Shown: positions 19,560-30,829 of the stretch, piece after piece
Layout of the letters: each line of letters opens with the position of its first letter
How positions within the stretch are numbered: position 1 is the stretch's first letter
Assembly (NCBI RefSeq): GCF_000699445.3
Contig: NC_067195.1
Coordinates: 86,252,569 to 86,316,568, forward strand
DNA: 64,000 nucleotides
From: Schistosoma haematobium
Taxonomy: Eukaryota > Platyhelminthes > Trematoda > Strigeidida > Schistosomatidae
Reading direction: 5' to 3'
The notes under the pieces: model-generated
Databases searched by the model: none
Seen by the model: only the letters and a program-made list of their open reading frames with translations
What the model was told of the DNA's origin: nothing
Translations under genes and position numbers: made by a program

Positions 19560-20340
19560 AAGTTACAGTAGGATCGCCACTGGCTCCTATTCTGAGCCAT
19601 GTCTGATAACGTCTCTAGCCACTGTGTTGCACCATTTCTAGGGCCCCAACCAGGGAGTTGTGAATGATATCCTCAACTCGGAGAGGCCAGGTTCCGCAAG
19701 CACAGAGCAAGACTTATCCCGCAAACGCGTTGTAGATCCAACCTTTTACAACCAAAGTAACATCACGAAGGTTACGAAGATGGACCAGATTAGCATAAAC
19801 CACCCTGGCTCTCAATTACTTACATCCATCAGAGCTGTTTTCAGAACATCATCGATAGCAAAGTTGGAGAGGAATGGTGAGGTTGGGCAACCCTGTCTAA
19901 CCCCACTTGCTAAATGAAACAATGGAAAGAGATGGTTGTATGCCCTCACCCTACCTGAGGTGTTTGTATATAGGGCTTTTAGGATGTTAATAAACTTCTC
20001 AGGTACACTCTTCTTCAATTGATTTATTTATTTTAACACACAGACATTGGTACAAGGAGGCACCAAATACATATGCGCCACACAAATCCCATTCGATGTG
20101 TGTGAGGGCTGTGATACTGCCCGGGTGCCCAATAGACAATCCCAGAGAACAGTCCTGTCCAACGAGTCGAAGGAAGTCCTAATGTCGAGAAACATTATGA
20201 CTGTTGGCTTGTGATAAGTATGACGGTGTTCAAACATTTAGCGGAGAGTGAAGATGTGATCAATACATCCTCGACCAGAACGAAAGCCCGCCTGCTCCTC
20301 GCGAGTCTATCTTTCTCGGGTTTTGGACAACTCTCACCAG
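19560..20340 (-). pseudogene. RTE (RTE-A sister lineage) reverse transcriptase fragment, split by repeat A
   Basis: The minus strand reads FLDIRTSFDSLDRTVLWDCLL, then (after a repeat A insert) KKSVPEKFINILKALYTNT and ASGVRQGCPTSPFLSNFAID. These are reverse transcriptase blocks with the A motif D and the GVRQGCP block intact. The upstream palm is frame-shifted, and the downstream ADD block was not found. Confidence 0.75.
20019..20130 (-). repeat. Repeat A 5'-truncated insert in a reverse transcriptase frame
   Basis: About 110 bp of the 3' end of repeat A lies between two halves of one reverse transcriptase codon run (DCLL|KKSVPEK). The flanks share a short 'attg' that may be the target duplication. 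It is inserted in the same orientation as the host frame. Confidence 0.8.
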
Positions 20341-20344
20341 AAAA

Positions 20345-20640
20345 ACAGGTGTTTGTGAACAGCTCTCCATGCAAGATACTCCAGGTTCATGGATCGGACA
20401 CCATCAGCAATAATCTACTGCAGCAGAGAACAAACTAGTTTCCAGATGAGAAAATTAAGAGGCGCTGAAGGTGGATAGTACACACTCTACCTAGACCATT
20501 AGACTGCATTACAGAGCAAGTACTGACTGAGTCTTCAAGAGAAAACGATATGACAGACAAAAGAAAACAAGGTCCTGGGGATCGGATATAGACGTCAAAA
20601 TGATGAGTAGCAGTTAGCAACAACTGAAATAAAGAACTGA
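20345..20640 (+). pseudogene. RTE-B C-terminal relic
   Basis: Reads VFVNSSPCKILQVHGSDTIS then NNLLQQRTN, matching the [20 protein letters not shown] block near the C-terminus of the RTE-B protein at 52.9 kb. Several stops follow. Confidence 0.65.
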
Positions 20641-20644
20641 GAAG

Positions 20645-20760
20645 AGTTAATTAGAAATCACTGGTCGGTCGGTTGAAACGTGGAACCTGGTACTTGTGTA
20701 CATCGACTCGAGTTACCATACTCTATTAGCAGTGTTAGGGCGAATTCCAGAGTGGCAGAG
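20645..20760 (-). repeat. Probable divergent RTE-A 3' end
   Basis: 'gttgaaacgtggaacctgg' and 'gtgtacatcgactcgagttacc' parallel the RTE-A 3' UTR motifs with many substitutions. It is an old or related copy. Confidence 0.4.
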
Positions 20761-21399
20761 TCAGTAACAGTATGAATGCTGTTTGAAAAAATTACACATC
20801 GAAGATACGATGCATGAAAATACAAATTAGTGGAAAAAACGCATGAAAATGTGTGGGGAATTCAGATGCCTAAAATCTTGCAGAAAACAATGGACAGATA
20901 CATTTTTTCTGTTGAAAACGATCTAGAGCAACGTCATTCGAAGTTTTAAGCATTGGTTACGAAGATCACGCGGACTTCAACTAGGTGATCAAGGGAAATA
21001 GGCTTAAGTGGGTGGGTAGCAGTTTATGATATAGGATTACTAATTTCAGCTGCATATTATAATTATAACGCCTATAATGCCGCACTACACTAGCGTCAAA
21101 CTCTAAGCGTTATACAATTACGAAAATCCAAAAAATGTAGAAAAGAATTTATTTAGACCAGAATATAATAGTAAGAGTGGTTAGCGGATTCGTCCGTATA
21201 AAACGAAACACGAGTTCAAAACTTCAGTATTCGCAACTATAGCGTGGATGGAATGCGCGTAGCAGAGAAAAGAAACAATAAAAGTGTCTGAGCAACTCCG
21301 GACGCCACAGCATGTATCTCGTTGAATGTGATCCCCGTAGCCTTATACACACCCGCAACCACAATACCTGTTGTGAAAGTCAGCATTTATGAAATTTAC

Positions 21400-21573
21400 T
21401 TGTAATTAACATGAATGATATCGTGTTTAAAACCCCCATGACAAGTATGAAGATAGGAGCACATATCCTAGAGGATTTATGTGCCTTCAAATTGTAAAAT
21501 GCTACAAGAGAAGCAACTACGTGGATGAATATGTTGGAAGTTGCGGCCCATAAAAATATCCGGAATACGATAT
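21400..21573 (-). CDS. TMEM170-family membrane protein, one internal exon
   Basis: TMEM170 proteins are small multi-pass membrane proteins of the endoplasmic reticulum/nuclear envelope. The 58-codon exon reads DIVFRIFLWAATSNIFIHVV, then ASLVAFYNLKAHKSSR, then FILVMGVLNTISFMLIT. It follows the vertebrate pattern FLWAxxSxxFxHVxAxLxAF, then LxxHKxxR, then a second hydrophobic segment. The acceptor is gcctcaag|AT and the donor ACAA|gtaaat. Both borders are in phase 1 and fall where I recall the middle vertebrate exon to start and end. The flanking exons were not found; a CR1 graveyard begins right upstream. It could be a fragment, but the exon itself has no damage. Confidence 0.6.
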
Positions 21574-21764
21574 CTTGAGGCATTAAAATTAAGCTTAAAC
21601 TTACAAGAGAAATCCACAGACTCAGCGGAAGGGAAATCTGCACCAACGTTCATCCTAACATCCCAAAATTCCGCACGAAAAGGCCGTTCAGTGTTTCTAC
21701 ATCCGTTATCAATAAACAAATTTTCAGTCTTCAGAAATAAGAACAGGAGGTCTATCGACCTATA

Positions 21765-21965
21765 TTAATCCTTGAAGTTCGTAATAATGTTGAGGCTCAA
21801 TCTCGTTTTGAATATATCAACAGAAGGTGCTGATATTACGTGTTCCTGTAGAGAATTCCAGTTCAAATGGTTGTGGACGGAATAGTAGAAGCTTTCGCTT
21901 AACGAGCTTCCGTGTCTAGTATCAGTGGATCACCAAAACCTCCAGGCAGGAACCTAGGTATGTTA
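21765..21965 (-). pseudogene. CR1-type C-terminal relic
   Basis: The minus strand reads SFYYSVHNHLNWNSLQEHVI, then SAPSVDIFKTRLSLNI, the usual last block of CR1 polymerase ORFs (SxRVVxxWNxLP...VNxFKxxL). It is distinct from the C-terminus at 22.1 kb, so it is a second 3' fragment. Confidence 0.55.
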
Positions 21966-22052
21966 ACAATGAAAGAGGAAAAAGAAATTGGTAAATCATA
22001 GTATGATAATATCCTTAGTCCTTAATGATAGATCAAGTTGCCCCTAAAAGGA

Positions 22053-25000
22053 CTACTGGGAAGTCGCTTGGGCTAGCTCGAACGGCAGCGAATTCCAGCA
22101 TTTCACAACTCTTAAGGAGTAGTAGTTTTGTCTACAGTCCGTTCTGCTATGTTGTATCTCCGATTTCTGGGTGTCACCCACTAGGTTCATGTTGGAACTA
22201 AGCTTAATTAGGTGTTTAAGGGGATGTCCAGAAGTGTTCAGGGTACTGTAAGCCATTAGAAGGTCACCTCGAAGACGTCTATGCTCTAATGGGTAAAGGT
22301 TAAGTGATTGGAGGTGCTCTTCATAAGGTTTAAATTTGAGTCCTCGAACTGATTTCGTGGCTCGCCGTTGGATACGCTCCAGAGTGTCCTCATTCTTTTG
22401 GAGTGAGGGAGGAAATACTATGTTTCCGTACTCTAAATGGGGACGGATAAAACTAGTGAAGATTATGTGAAAAATTCTTCCGTCAGACTGGCCAAAAATG
22501 CGCTTCGATGTTACCAGTGCAAGGTTTGCACGAAAGGCATTTTTGTCACAGTTAGCATAAGACTTTAAATCGTAGGACATTAGGACTCCTAAATCATTTT
22601 CGACTTGGGATACTACTAGAGAGGAGTTACCTAAGTTGTAACTGTAGTCTGCGACATGTCGCAGATGGACTACTTTACACTTTGAAGTGTTAGAAGTAAG
22701 TCCGTTATTGTCTGCCCAACTTTGAAGTCAAGTCAGATCCTCCTGAAGTGCCTGTATGTCGTCCTGGTTGCGTATCTCTCTCCAAAGTTTCACGCCGTCG
22801 GCAAAAAGTAATAAGTCTGACGTTACCTGTTGTGGATAATTATTTATGTAGATCAAGAAGAGAAGAGGTCCTAGTACTGAGCCCTGAGGGACCCCACCAG
22901 GACATTTCATAGCCTGAGATGAAGTGAAGTTAACCCTGACCTTAAAATATCGATTTTCCAGATATGAAGTCAGCCAATCGATTAGAGGTGGTCTGATACC
23001 CAATCGTTTGAGCTTATTGATAAGACATGTATGGTTAACCTTATCAAAAGCTTTTGAGAAATCTAGGTAGATGATGTCAACCTTCCCTTTGTGATCAAAG
23101 ATGCTTGTCCATCTATCCACCGCAGTAAGCAGGTTGGTTATACAAGAGTAACCCTTCCTGAAACCATGCTGTTGGGGTGAGAAGAAATTTGAGGACAGTA
23201 AATAGTTATGCATACCATCGCACATCAGGGACTCCGTAATTTTTGAGGGTATTGAGAGAAGAGCCAGTGGTCGGTAACTTGAAGTTTCTCCTCGTCGACC
23301 TCCTTTGAAAATTGGTGTGATGTGAGCCAGCTTCCAAATTTCCGGTAGTTTGCCTCGACTTAGCGAATGTGAGAACATCTCGCTAAGCGGTGTTGCCAGG
23401 ATTGAGGCTGCTTCCCTCAGTATGGCAGAATGGACCATATCCGGGCCAAGAGAAGTGTCTTTTCTTAAGTGCTGCAGTCTCCGGAACACCAAGTCAGAGC
23501 TAAGGTTTGTAACACCTTAGGTTGGTTGGTTAAGAGTTGACCCCAAACTACCAAGCATATGCCAAAACAGTATTGTTCAAGTATTCACTCACTTCCTTAT
23601 TTTGTATAAGCGTTATATTCCCTAATATCTTATATTGAATGTTGAGAGCCTTTGTTTGTCTGAACAGATAATCCAACGCTCCACTGTGACTGCGCTAAGA
23701 TCGAAATAAAGACCTATTCACTACTTCTCTGGCTTCTTCTATCAATAGCACGAGGGTTACCTTAAAGCACGAAAGTGGTGAGCCCTTTTTGAACACAAAT
23801 TTAACCTCATTTCTGTTATTAACATTTTTTTTACTTAATCGTAAAAGTAGACCTGATTATCCGCAAACTAAGTTGAGTATATAACTAGTTTATTCCGTAT
23901 TATCTTAAGTTATTCGTGTTATAGTAACCATTTTTCGTGCTAACTTTATTGCTATATTTGTCACATACCTCATGTCAGACTCAATAGGAACCCATAATCT
24001 GGAGGATTTGTCACCAGTGGAGATAGACACTGTTATGACTACGAAATCTCGACTTCCAGAATTTGATCGTAGTGATCCTGAGTTGTGGTTTGCTCAACTA
24101 GAGCATTATTTCACGAGACACAATATCAAATCTGAAGGGATTCGCTATAGAGATTTGTGTTCTATCCTTCCTCCTTCAGTCGCCAAAGAAGTCCGTGACT
24201 TGATTTTAGATCCACCATCACCACAACCATCTTAAGACGAGAGATAATGAACCGTTTATCATCATCAGATAGTCAAAGAATTCAAAGACTTTTTCAAGGT
24301 GAAACACTAGGTGATCGGTCGCCGTCACAGTTTTTACGTCACCCCCAAGTCTTAGTGGGTGATAACACAGTGGGTGAAGCAGTCCTAAAACAAGGATGGA
24401 TACAAGCTCTCCCATGCTACGTCCAACACTGTTTGGATGCACAAGATCCTGAAACCTCATTATCTCATTTAGCGCGTATAGCCGATAGAATAATGGAAAG
24501 AGGTCCTCCAACTGGATCAGGCACAATAAATCACACACAAAAAGTAGAATCAGCAAAAGACCCCGTCATAGAAGGACTCATTGCGAGTGTTAAGAGTCTC
24601 ACTGAGGCTGTCACCAGAATGCAAATGGGTCACTTTGGAAAGTCCTTTGGAGTTGCAGACGAAGCTGTCATCAGTAAAGTTGATGTCGGTCGGTTGAAAC
24701 GTCCGAGAGTATTGTTCAGCCAGAAGGTTAGCGGCATCGCCGTCGTTATTGGTCGGGCCATTAGGACCTAGCAGTTGCGAAAATCCAGTTTTGGCTTGAC
24801 GAAGAGAGGCTGCATAACGGAATAATCTTTTAGAATTAGAGGTAAATTTTTCCATCAGCTTCATCTGGTACTGGAGCCTATCTTCTCTTATAGCCTTCGT
24901 GCATATGTTCCTTATATGTTTATATTGCCTGTACGCTCCACCGTTGTCAGTTCGTTTGTATTCTACCCAACAGTGCCTTTTGTGGCTTAGCAGGCGAAGA

Positions 25001-27413
25001 GCGCGTTTCTTGATGATTGTAGGTTGTTTGTAGCTTTTGGGAACCGTTTGAGGAACTGAATGGTTTGTAGTACGTAAGAGCGTGTGCAGTAAGAAGTCCC
25101 AATGACCGTCCACATCGAGCTGGAGGTGAACATCTCAACCTACTTGTTGTAGATAGTCCTGTAGAGCTGATACCTTCAATCACTTGAAATTCCAGAGCAA
25201 GTTGTTGGTGGGATATCTTAGCTCAGTTCTGCTGACAAAACTGAAGACTTGATCGCGTGATCGCTTTTCCCAGAGGAGCCAGGATTGAGAGGTTGTCAAC
25301 TAGAAATTCGTTTGTAAATACCCAGTCTAAGCGCGACGGTATCTGACTATTTTTCCAACGAGTTGCCGACTTCACATTTTCGTATAATCCCAAGTTCTCA
25401 ATGAGATTGAAGAACCGAGCTTCAGTTGAGTTTTCACCTCCAATATACGTATGTTCCGCGAAGTCGACTCTAGGGAGATTGAAGTCCCCTAGAATCAGGA
25501 TACGCGTGACACCGAGACGCGTAGAGCGGGATAGTCCTTCCAGCATATGACTGTCATACTCGATGTCGGCAGTGGGCTTCCTACATATGACTCCGACTAG
25601 GCACCTCGAAGTACTAGACAATCTTACGGAGCACAACACAGATTCCTCAAGATTGTTAAACTCGAGGTTATGAACTTGGTGCACCTCCAAGCAAGATCGT
25701 ATGTATACGACTACTCCACCCCCAACCCCTGATTTTCTGTCGTGGCGGAAAAAAGACATTCCAGGTATTGCTAACTCGTGGTCCGAGAACTGAGATGATA
25801 CCCAAGTTTCAGATATTCCTATCAGATTGGCCTTGTTAGAGTTGCTAAGTTCACGTAACTCATGCATTTTGTTTGGTAGACTCATGGCGTTCATGTATAA
25901 GCAGTTTACGCTTTGAATTGGAAACGCGTGAGCTTCCTCCTGTTTGTTTGTGTGAGCCTTACGTGAATGGACAGGTAGCCTACCCACATGAGGTTTGCCG
26001 AGCTGGTAGGCCCCGTTCTTTACAGGTTTTTTTGTGATCAAGACAGTCCGCAAATGGAATGGTCAGCTCCAACCTGCCTTTGTGCTTGATCCTGGCGTCA
26101 TGTGGCCTATCCGGGTGCACATGGATCACAGTTGGCAACCGACGTCTGTTGCCACGAAGTGCTTACAGAGTTGCAGCCGCCATATGGGAGAGTGGGAAAG
26201 TTATCCTCACTAGCCGTGGTCTAGAATTACGTCTTTCTTCGCTAGTCTCGTCACATGTTGAGCTAGTATGTTTTTGAGCCTCAAGGACTGTTTAATGAAT
26301 TTCCATTCCCTAATATCAGAGTTTGCTTGACTAGGGTCCATGTTTTCCGGTACACCTTGCACGACTATATTTTTTCCGCGGAAAAACTCGCGAGATTCTT
26401 TGGGGATGTTCCGGATGAGATTGCGCTCAGAATACGGTATAACAGGTAGTATTCTTACATTCCCATCGGATTTCAGTAAATGACTAGCTAGCAGGACATT
26501 CTCTACGTCAGTCGCATTCTTAAGTGTTACGCGAAGTAGCCTCGGGTGATTGTGATGCTTAGATTCCTTTCCCAGAGTCAGCCGTGTGACCGTCAAAGGC
26601 TCTATTCTTGGAAGTTCAAGTTTCTTGTTCAATTCTCCCCAGAGCATCCTGTCATTTTTGTCCTACAAACTGAGAGGATGGTCAGGATTGTCTTTGAGGT
26701 TCATGATTATGAGAGTCATCACGAACCGTTATTATTTTTCCAGGTTTTCCGGTGAGTTCAAGTTCAGCACCTTGTTGTTTGGAGGTCGAAGCATGTTTTT
26801 GATTTCTAGGCTCTTTGATGACTGGACGGACATTCTTGGGGGTAGACTGTTCGACCAGATCACCAGTTGACTTCCGTACAACACTCGGGATGTTCAGCTT
26901 AGACGGTGACACCTGGTCCTTTTTAGCTCTATTAACGTGGGTCCAATCACCTACAGAGTTTTCGGTAACCACTGTTGCATTCAAGGACCCTGAGCTGGAA
27001 GACCCGAGTTTGCTAAGGGAGTCTATTACCGTGGACGTAATGATGGTGTTGAGTTTCAGCATGTCATCACTAGTGCTAATGCATGCTCCATCGATAGTAG
27101 CGCTGTCAAGATCCATATTCTTGTTTTCGTTGCTCGTCCTTGTTTGTCTACCCTTCTTATGACTGTCGTTTTCCAAGTTTGCTGACAACTTACTCCGCAG
27201 ACCTGTCAATAGTACAATGATGTTACTCAGCAAGACTACAGTATCCGTACTGAACGTAACACATTCTCAATTATGATCCGACTCGCTGAGTCTGTTGTAA
27301 GCAGTTGCTGTGAGATCTGTGCACACTTCATGGAACCAAGCTTTGCAGCTGTCACACTGCATGCCAGATGTAACAGCGAAACTGCATCCAGGTCGTCTGC
27401 ATGAATTTTTCAT
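22053..27413 (-). pseudogene. CR1-clade LINE, nearly full length, split by an LTR/gag insert
   Basis: ORF1 starts at 27413: MKNSCRRPGCSF with a PHD-type C-C-C-C-H-C zinc pattern, broken by a TGA near 27260, then an RRM-like part (NIVVQGVPENMD) down to 26210. ORF2 has an endonuclease (26000-25240: LIGISETWVSS, GGGVVVYI, ILGDFNLPRVDF), a linker (25113-24660) and reverse transcriptase (23507-22728: YLDFSKAFDKVNH, GVPQGSVLGPLLFLIYINN). The catalytic box reads FADG instead of FADD at about 22797. A single stop near 22727 separates the thumb/C-terminus (to 22053). The 23508-24658 insert interrupts the linker. This element is dead several times over. Confidence 0.85.
23508..24658 (+). pseudogene. 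LTR-retrotransposon fragment: 5' LTR plus gag, inside CR1
   Basis: A TGTAACACC... LTR-like start at 23508 with AATAAA at 23704 is followed by a gag frame from 23972 (LPEFDRSDPELWFAQLEHYF, SILPPSVAKEVRDLIL). It shifts by one base near 24232 and continues IMNRLSSSDSQRIQRLFQGE, ALPCYVQHCLD and AVTRMQMG. This is gypsy/Boudicca-type gag of the aspartic-protease LTR elements. No nucleocapsid, pol or 3' LTR follows; the CR1 frame resumes at about 24660. Confidence 0.75.
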
Positions 27414-27419
27414 GACTAT

Positions 27420-27800
27420 ATTGACGTAAACCGTATTATAGACGCTCGTAAAAGCCTAAAACCGCTTTTAAAAATACACTAAAAACGGGCGAAAATGGAT
27501 AAAAACGGATGAGATAAACCGAACTAGCCTTAACGTGAATAACTGAAAAAAAGCCGAATAGTAAGCTGAGGCAAAACCACAGTTAACTCTTCAATTGTGT
27601 GAAACCCGGAATAAAAGTAATCTACCGAACGTATAGCTCAGAAATGGTACTTTTGTTGCATAATAACACAGCGAAAGTTTAAGAAATGCAAATCACGTTA
27701 GGACTATTCTTCCTGTCTTAATGTACCTTCCGTATACTGGGAAACATCGAGGACTGCATTATCAGAAAATCCATCCGAACATTGAATAATTAATAGGCTT
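27420..27800. other. Spacer between two head-to-head CR1 elements
   Basis: It holds presumed 5' UTR of the minus-strand CR1 and the unknown start of the plus-strand one. No open frame or shared repeat was recognised. Confidence 0.5.
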
Positions 27801-27803
27801 GTA

Positions 27804-30323
27804 GTGTGGCGTCGAGTCGCGGTCGACTATGATTACCACTACAAGAAGGTTGTGTACCAGATAACAGAAAGCGATTTGAAGTTGTGGCGAGATACATTAG
27901 TTGGCGATCTCGTGGTATCGAAAGAATACCGAAATCGCGCCAAAGGAGTACAAGCGCAATCAATGAGCAAGCAAAATCACAATCAACGGAAGAATGTCTT
28001 TAGTACAGTTAAAAAAACAAGTACAGTAAAACAACCACCGGTGAAATTACTTGTAACCATAAATGATTCTATCAAACCAGTGAATATAGGGGGAATATAC
28101 CGCAGTCCGTGTTGCCTTGTTGACGACTTTATCCCAAGACACATCTGTTCTTGGAGTATGGCAGAATGTTGTCTCATCATTGGGGACTTCAACGCACCGC
28201 ATATCAACTGGATAGAGCTTACAGCTCCAGGTAGTGGTTTCGATAGCGACCTTTTATCTACTGTTATTCAGTGTGCACTTGTACAATGCATTACAAAACC
28301 GACACGTATTGATTTGCAACATGTTCCGTCACTGCTGGACCTCGCCCTCACCCACCACTGTGAGGATGTCTTTGATATCCAGCACCTTCCTCCACTAGTG
28401 AACAGTGATCACGTTGTAATTCACTTTAAGTTTAGGACACATGGTATACAATTCGTATCTGCTCCACCCCGTCCCAATATCTGGCGAGCCAATATTCCGG
28501 CGATCAGAAACTGTGCTACCTCGACTGATTGGTCGGTCGACGCGGATGGATTGATCGAAGATGAATGGAATAAGTTTAAGGCTACATTCGAGTCCGTAAC
28601 GTCGCCGTCTATCCCATGGTCAGCACGTAAGCTATCACATTGCCCTCTATGGATTAATAAGGAAACCCGTAAGCTGTTAAAGCGTAGGAAACATTTCTGG
28701 GACTTATTCTTGTTGACAGGTCACGAACCATTTAAGCGTGAGTACCAAAAATTCCGTAATATCTGTAAGAAAACCATAGCCAAATCCCGTACCACTTACG
28801 AACGACAGTTAATATATGATAGCCGTACTTGTCCGAAACGATTGTTTTCGTATGTTAAACGGCGGACGAAACGTAGTGATGGTATTCCCCCGTTACTGTT
28901 ACACGAAAATTCAGAATTACTAGCCGAATCAAACCAAGCAAAAGCTGAAACATTTTCAAACTATTTAAGCGAAGTCTTCTCTACGTTCATTGTAACAAAT
29001 ACTTGTCCCACTCACACCGAGATACCAACCATTGAATCTGTACAGGTGACTGAGGAAACTGTCCTTCCGTTGATAACTAACCTCAAACCTGGTAAGATAC
29101 CGGGCCCTGACGGGTTACATCCACGGTTGCTGTCATCTCTTGCGGACATTATTCCAAAACCGCTTGCGCCACTCTTCAACATGTCCCCTTCACTCGCTCA
29201 ACTCCCTAGAGATTGGAAGGACGCTATAGTCAGTCCTATATTTAGAGACGGTCAGCGACAGATAGTATCTAACTGTCGGCCTGTCAGTCTAACTAGGATA
29301 GTCGTTAAGTTACTTGAAAATATAATTCAGGTTAGGTTGCTAAGCTACATAGATTTACACAACCTGTTAGCTCCTGAGCAACACGGTTTTCGTAACAAGC
29401 GTTCATGCTTGACTAACTTGCTTATTGCGAGGGAGGATTGGACAGCAGTCCTAGATAACGTTCTGTCTGTCGATGTGATATTCATAGATTTTAGCAAATC
29501 ATTCGACAAGGTTTCACACGTAGGTCTTATGCAGAAGCTCACGAGCTTCGGAATAATAGGTACTGTACATGAGTGGATAGGAAATTTCTTATGTGACCGC
29601 AGACAGAGAGTGAGGGTCAACGGAACGCTATCCGATTGGAAGCCAGTCGAAAGTGGTGTACCACAAGGCACCATCTTAGGCCCTCTGCTCTTCCTTCTCT
29701 ACGTTAATGAGTTACAGATGTTACTTAGGTCGTCGACATTATTGTTTGCGGATGATGTAAAAATCTGGAGAACAATAAGAAGTGCGGCTGATCATCTGGA
29801 TCTTCAAGCTGACTTAGACGATTTAGTTAGATGGGCTCGAGAGTGGGGCTTAGAAATCGATGCTAGGAAGAGTGTACTAATGCACATTGGTCACGGTAAT
29901 AGTTACCGTTATACTATTGAGGGTAAACCTCTCCCATGCGTTCAAGAGCATAAAGACTTAGGAGTGGTATTAAGTCATGATTTAAAAACAACTACGCATT
30001 GCAAAGCAGCCGCTGTCAAAGGTTTTCGTGCGTTATGGTCACTTCACCGAGAGTTCAAATCTTTTGACGAGGAAACGTTTCGAATTTTATATCCCACCTA
30101 TGTAAGACCACATTTAGAGTACTGTGTCCAAGCAACTAGCCCATGTCTGGTAAAGTATACTAACTCCCTTGAGCGTGTCCAGAGTGTGGGAACAAAATTA
30201 GTGAAGGGTCTTTCTAAACTCCCCTACGATGAACGTTTAAAACACCTGGACCTTTTCCCTTGTCGTATCGTAGGACGCGAGGTGACCTTATACTGTCATT
30301 TTGTATCTTTAATTATGATTTAG
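27804..30323 (+). CDS. CR1-clade LINE ORF2, uninterrupted 839-codon frame
   Basis: The frame is open for 839 codons. It keeps the second half of the endonuclease (CLIIGDFNAPHINW at about residue 114; NSDHVVIHF at about 200) and a full reverse transcriptase: KIPGPDGLHPRLL, EQHGFRNKRSCLTNLL, IFIDFSKSFDKVSH, SGVPQGTILGPLLFLLYVNE, LLFADDVKIW at about 646-655. The FADD catalytic box is intact. The endonuclease start, with its N and E catalytic residues, is missing: residues 1-80 are lysine-rich and unrelated. The C-terminus continues in another frame at 30260-30445. The nominal first codon is GTG, so the true start is unknown. It is probably a 5'-truncated, recently inserted copy. Confidence 0.8.
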   Translation: MWRRVAVDYDYHYKKVVYQITESDLKLWRDTLVGDLVVSKEYRNRAKGVQAQSMSKQNHNQRKNVFSTVKKTSTVKQPPVKLLVTINDSIKPVNIGGIYRSPCCLVDDFIPRHICSWSMAECCLIIGDFNAPHINWIELTAPGSGFDSDLLSTVIQCALVQCITKPTRIDLQHVPSLLDLALTHHCEDVFDIQHLPPLVNSDHVVIHFKFRTHGIQFVSAPPRPNIWRANIPAIRNCATSTDWSVDADGLIEDEWNKFKATFESVTSPSIPWSARKLSHCPLWINKETRKLLKRRKHFWDLFLLTGHEPFKREYQKFRNICKKTIAKSRTTYERQLIYDSRTCPKRLFSYVKRRTKRSDGIPPLLLHENSELLAESNQAKAETFSNYLSEVFSTFIVTNTCPTHTEIPTIESVQVTEETVLPLITNLKPGKIPGPDGLHPRLLSSLADIIPKPLAPLFNMSPSLAQLPRDWKDAIVSPIFRDGQRQIVSNCRPVSLTRIVVKLLENIIQVRLLSYIDLHNLLAPEQHGFRNKRSCLTNLLIAREDWTAVLDNVLSVDVIFIDFSKSFDKVSHVGLMQKLTSFGIIGTVHEWIGNFLCDRRQRVRVNGTLSDWKPVESGVPQGTILGPLLFLLYVNELQMLLRSSTLLFADDVKIWRTIRSAADHLDLQADLDDLVRWAREWGLEIDARKSVLMHIGHGNSYRYTIEGKPLPCVQEHKDLGVVLSHDLKTTTHCKAAAVKGFRALWSLHREFKSFDEETFRILYPTYVRPHLEYCVQATSPCLVKYTNSLERVQSVGTKLVKGLSKLPYDERLKHLDLFPCRIVGREVTLYCHFVSLIMI

Positions 30324-30810
30324 GTGTTAATTTGTCTCGTATTTTTGCTCCCTCCAGCACTAATAATCTCCGAAGTCATAGCAAAAGCTTCATCAGCCAC
30401 GATCTAATAAACTTAAAGTGGGGTTCCGGTTTTCTCATCAAGTAGTCAATGATTGGAACGCCTTAGCGAACAAGTGGTATCAGTCTCATCAGTGAATATT
30501 TTCAAGGAGAAACTGGACCTTCACGGGAAGGCAATCTGTCAGGATTAACATAGGTTCACCAACCTACTATCCTTATTACTGAGGACTGAAGAAAGTCGCG
30601 TTCTCTTGATAGAAGTGGGTCACTACACGCTTATCTCTGAGGTCACTTGAACAGCGCTCAAAGGTCGTCCTTGAATTATAGTCTCAGAGGCCCAAGTGGA
30701 TTACTTTTCCTTCTGAGTATCTTTTGAATTAACAGTTAGTTGAGGTCGGTCCTGGGATAAATACTCGGTATCTACGGTTCCTTACGATAAGAGGTTATTA
30801 TTATTATTTC
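30324..30810 (+). mobile_element. CR1 C-terminus (frame-shifted) and 3' UTR
   Basis: After a frameshift near 30290 the last block (LRSHSKSFISHDLINLKWGS, then WNALANKWY-like) continues. The 3' UTR runs to about 30800 and ends in 'ttattattattattt', a short trinucleotide tail. Confidence 0.65.
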
Positions 30811-30829
30811 GAATATGTTTACCACCTGT

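Noticed and set aside
26682..27162. Plus-strand frame of 115 codons
   Set aside because: Antisense shadow of the CR1 ORF1.
30640..30690. A copy of the TIR element end ('aaaggtcgtccttgaattat')
   Set aside because: Only about 28 bp resemble the TIR, and they sit inside a CR1 3' UTR with no second TIR or duplication; probably coincidence.
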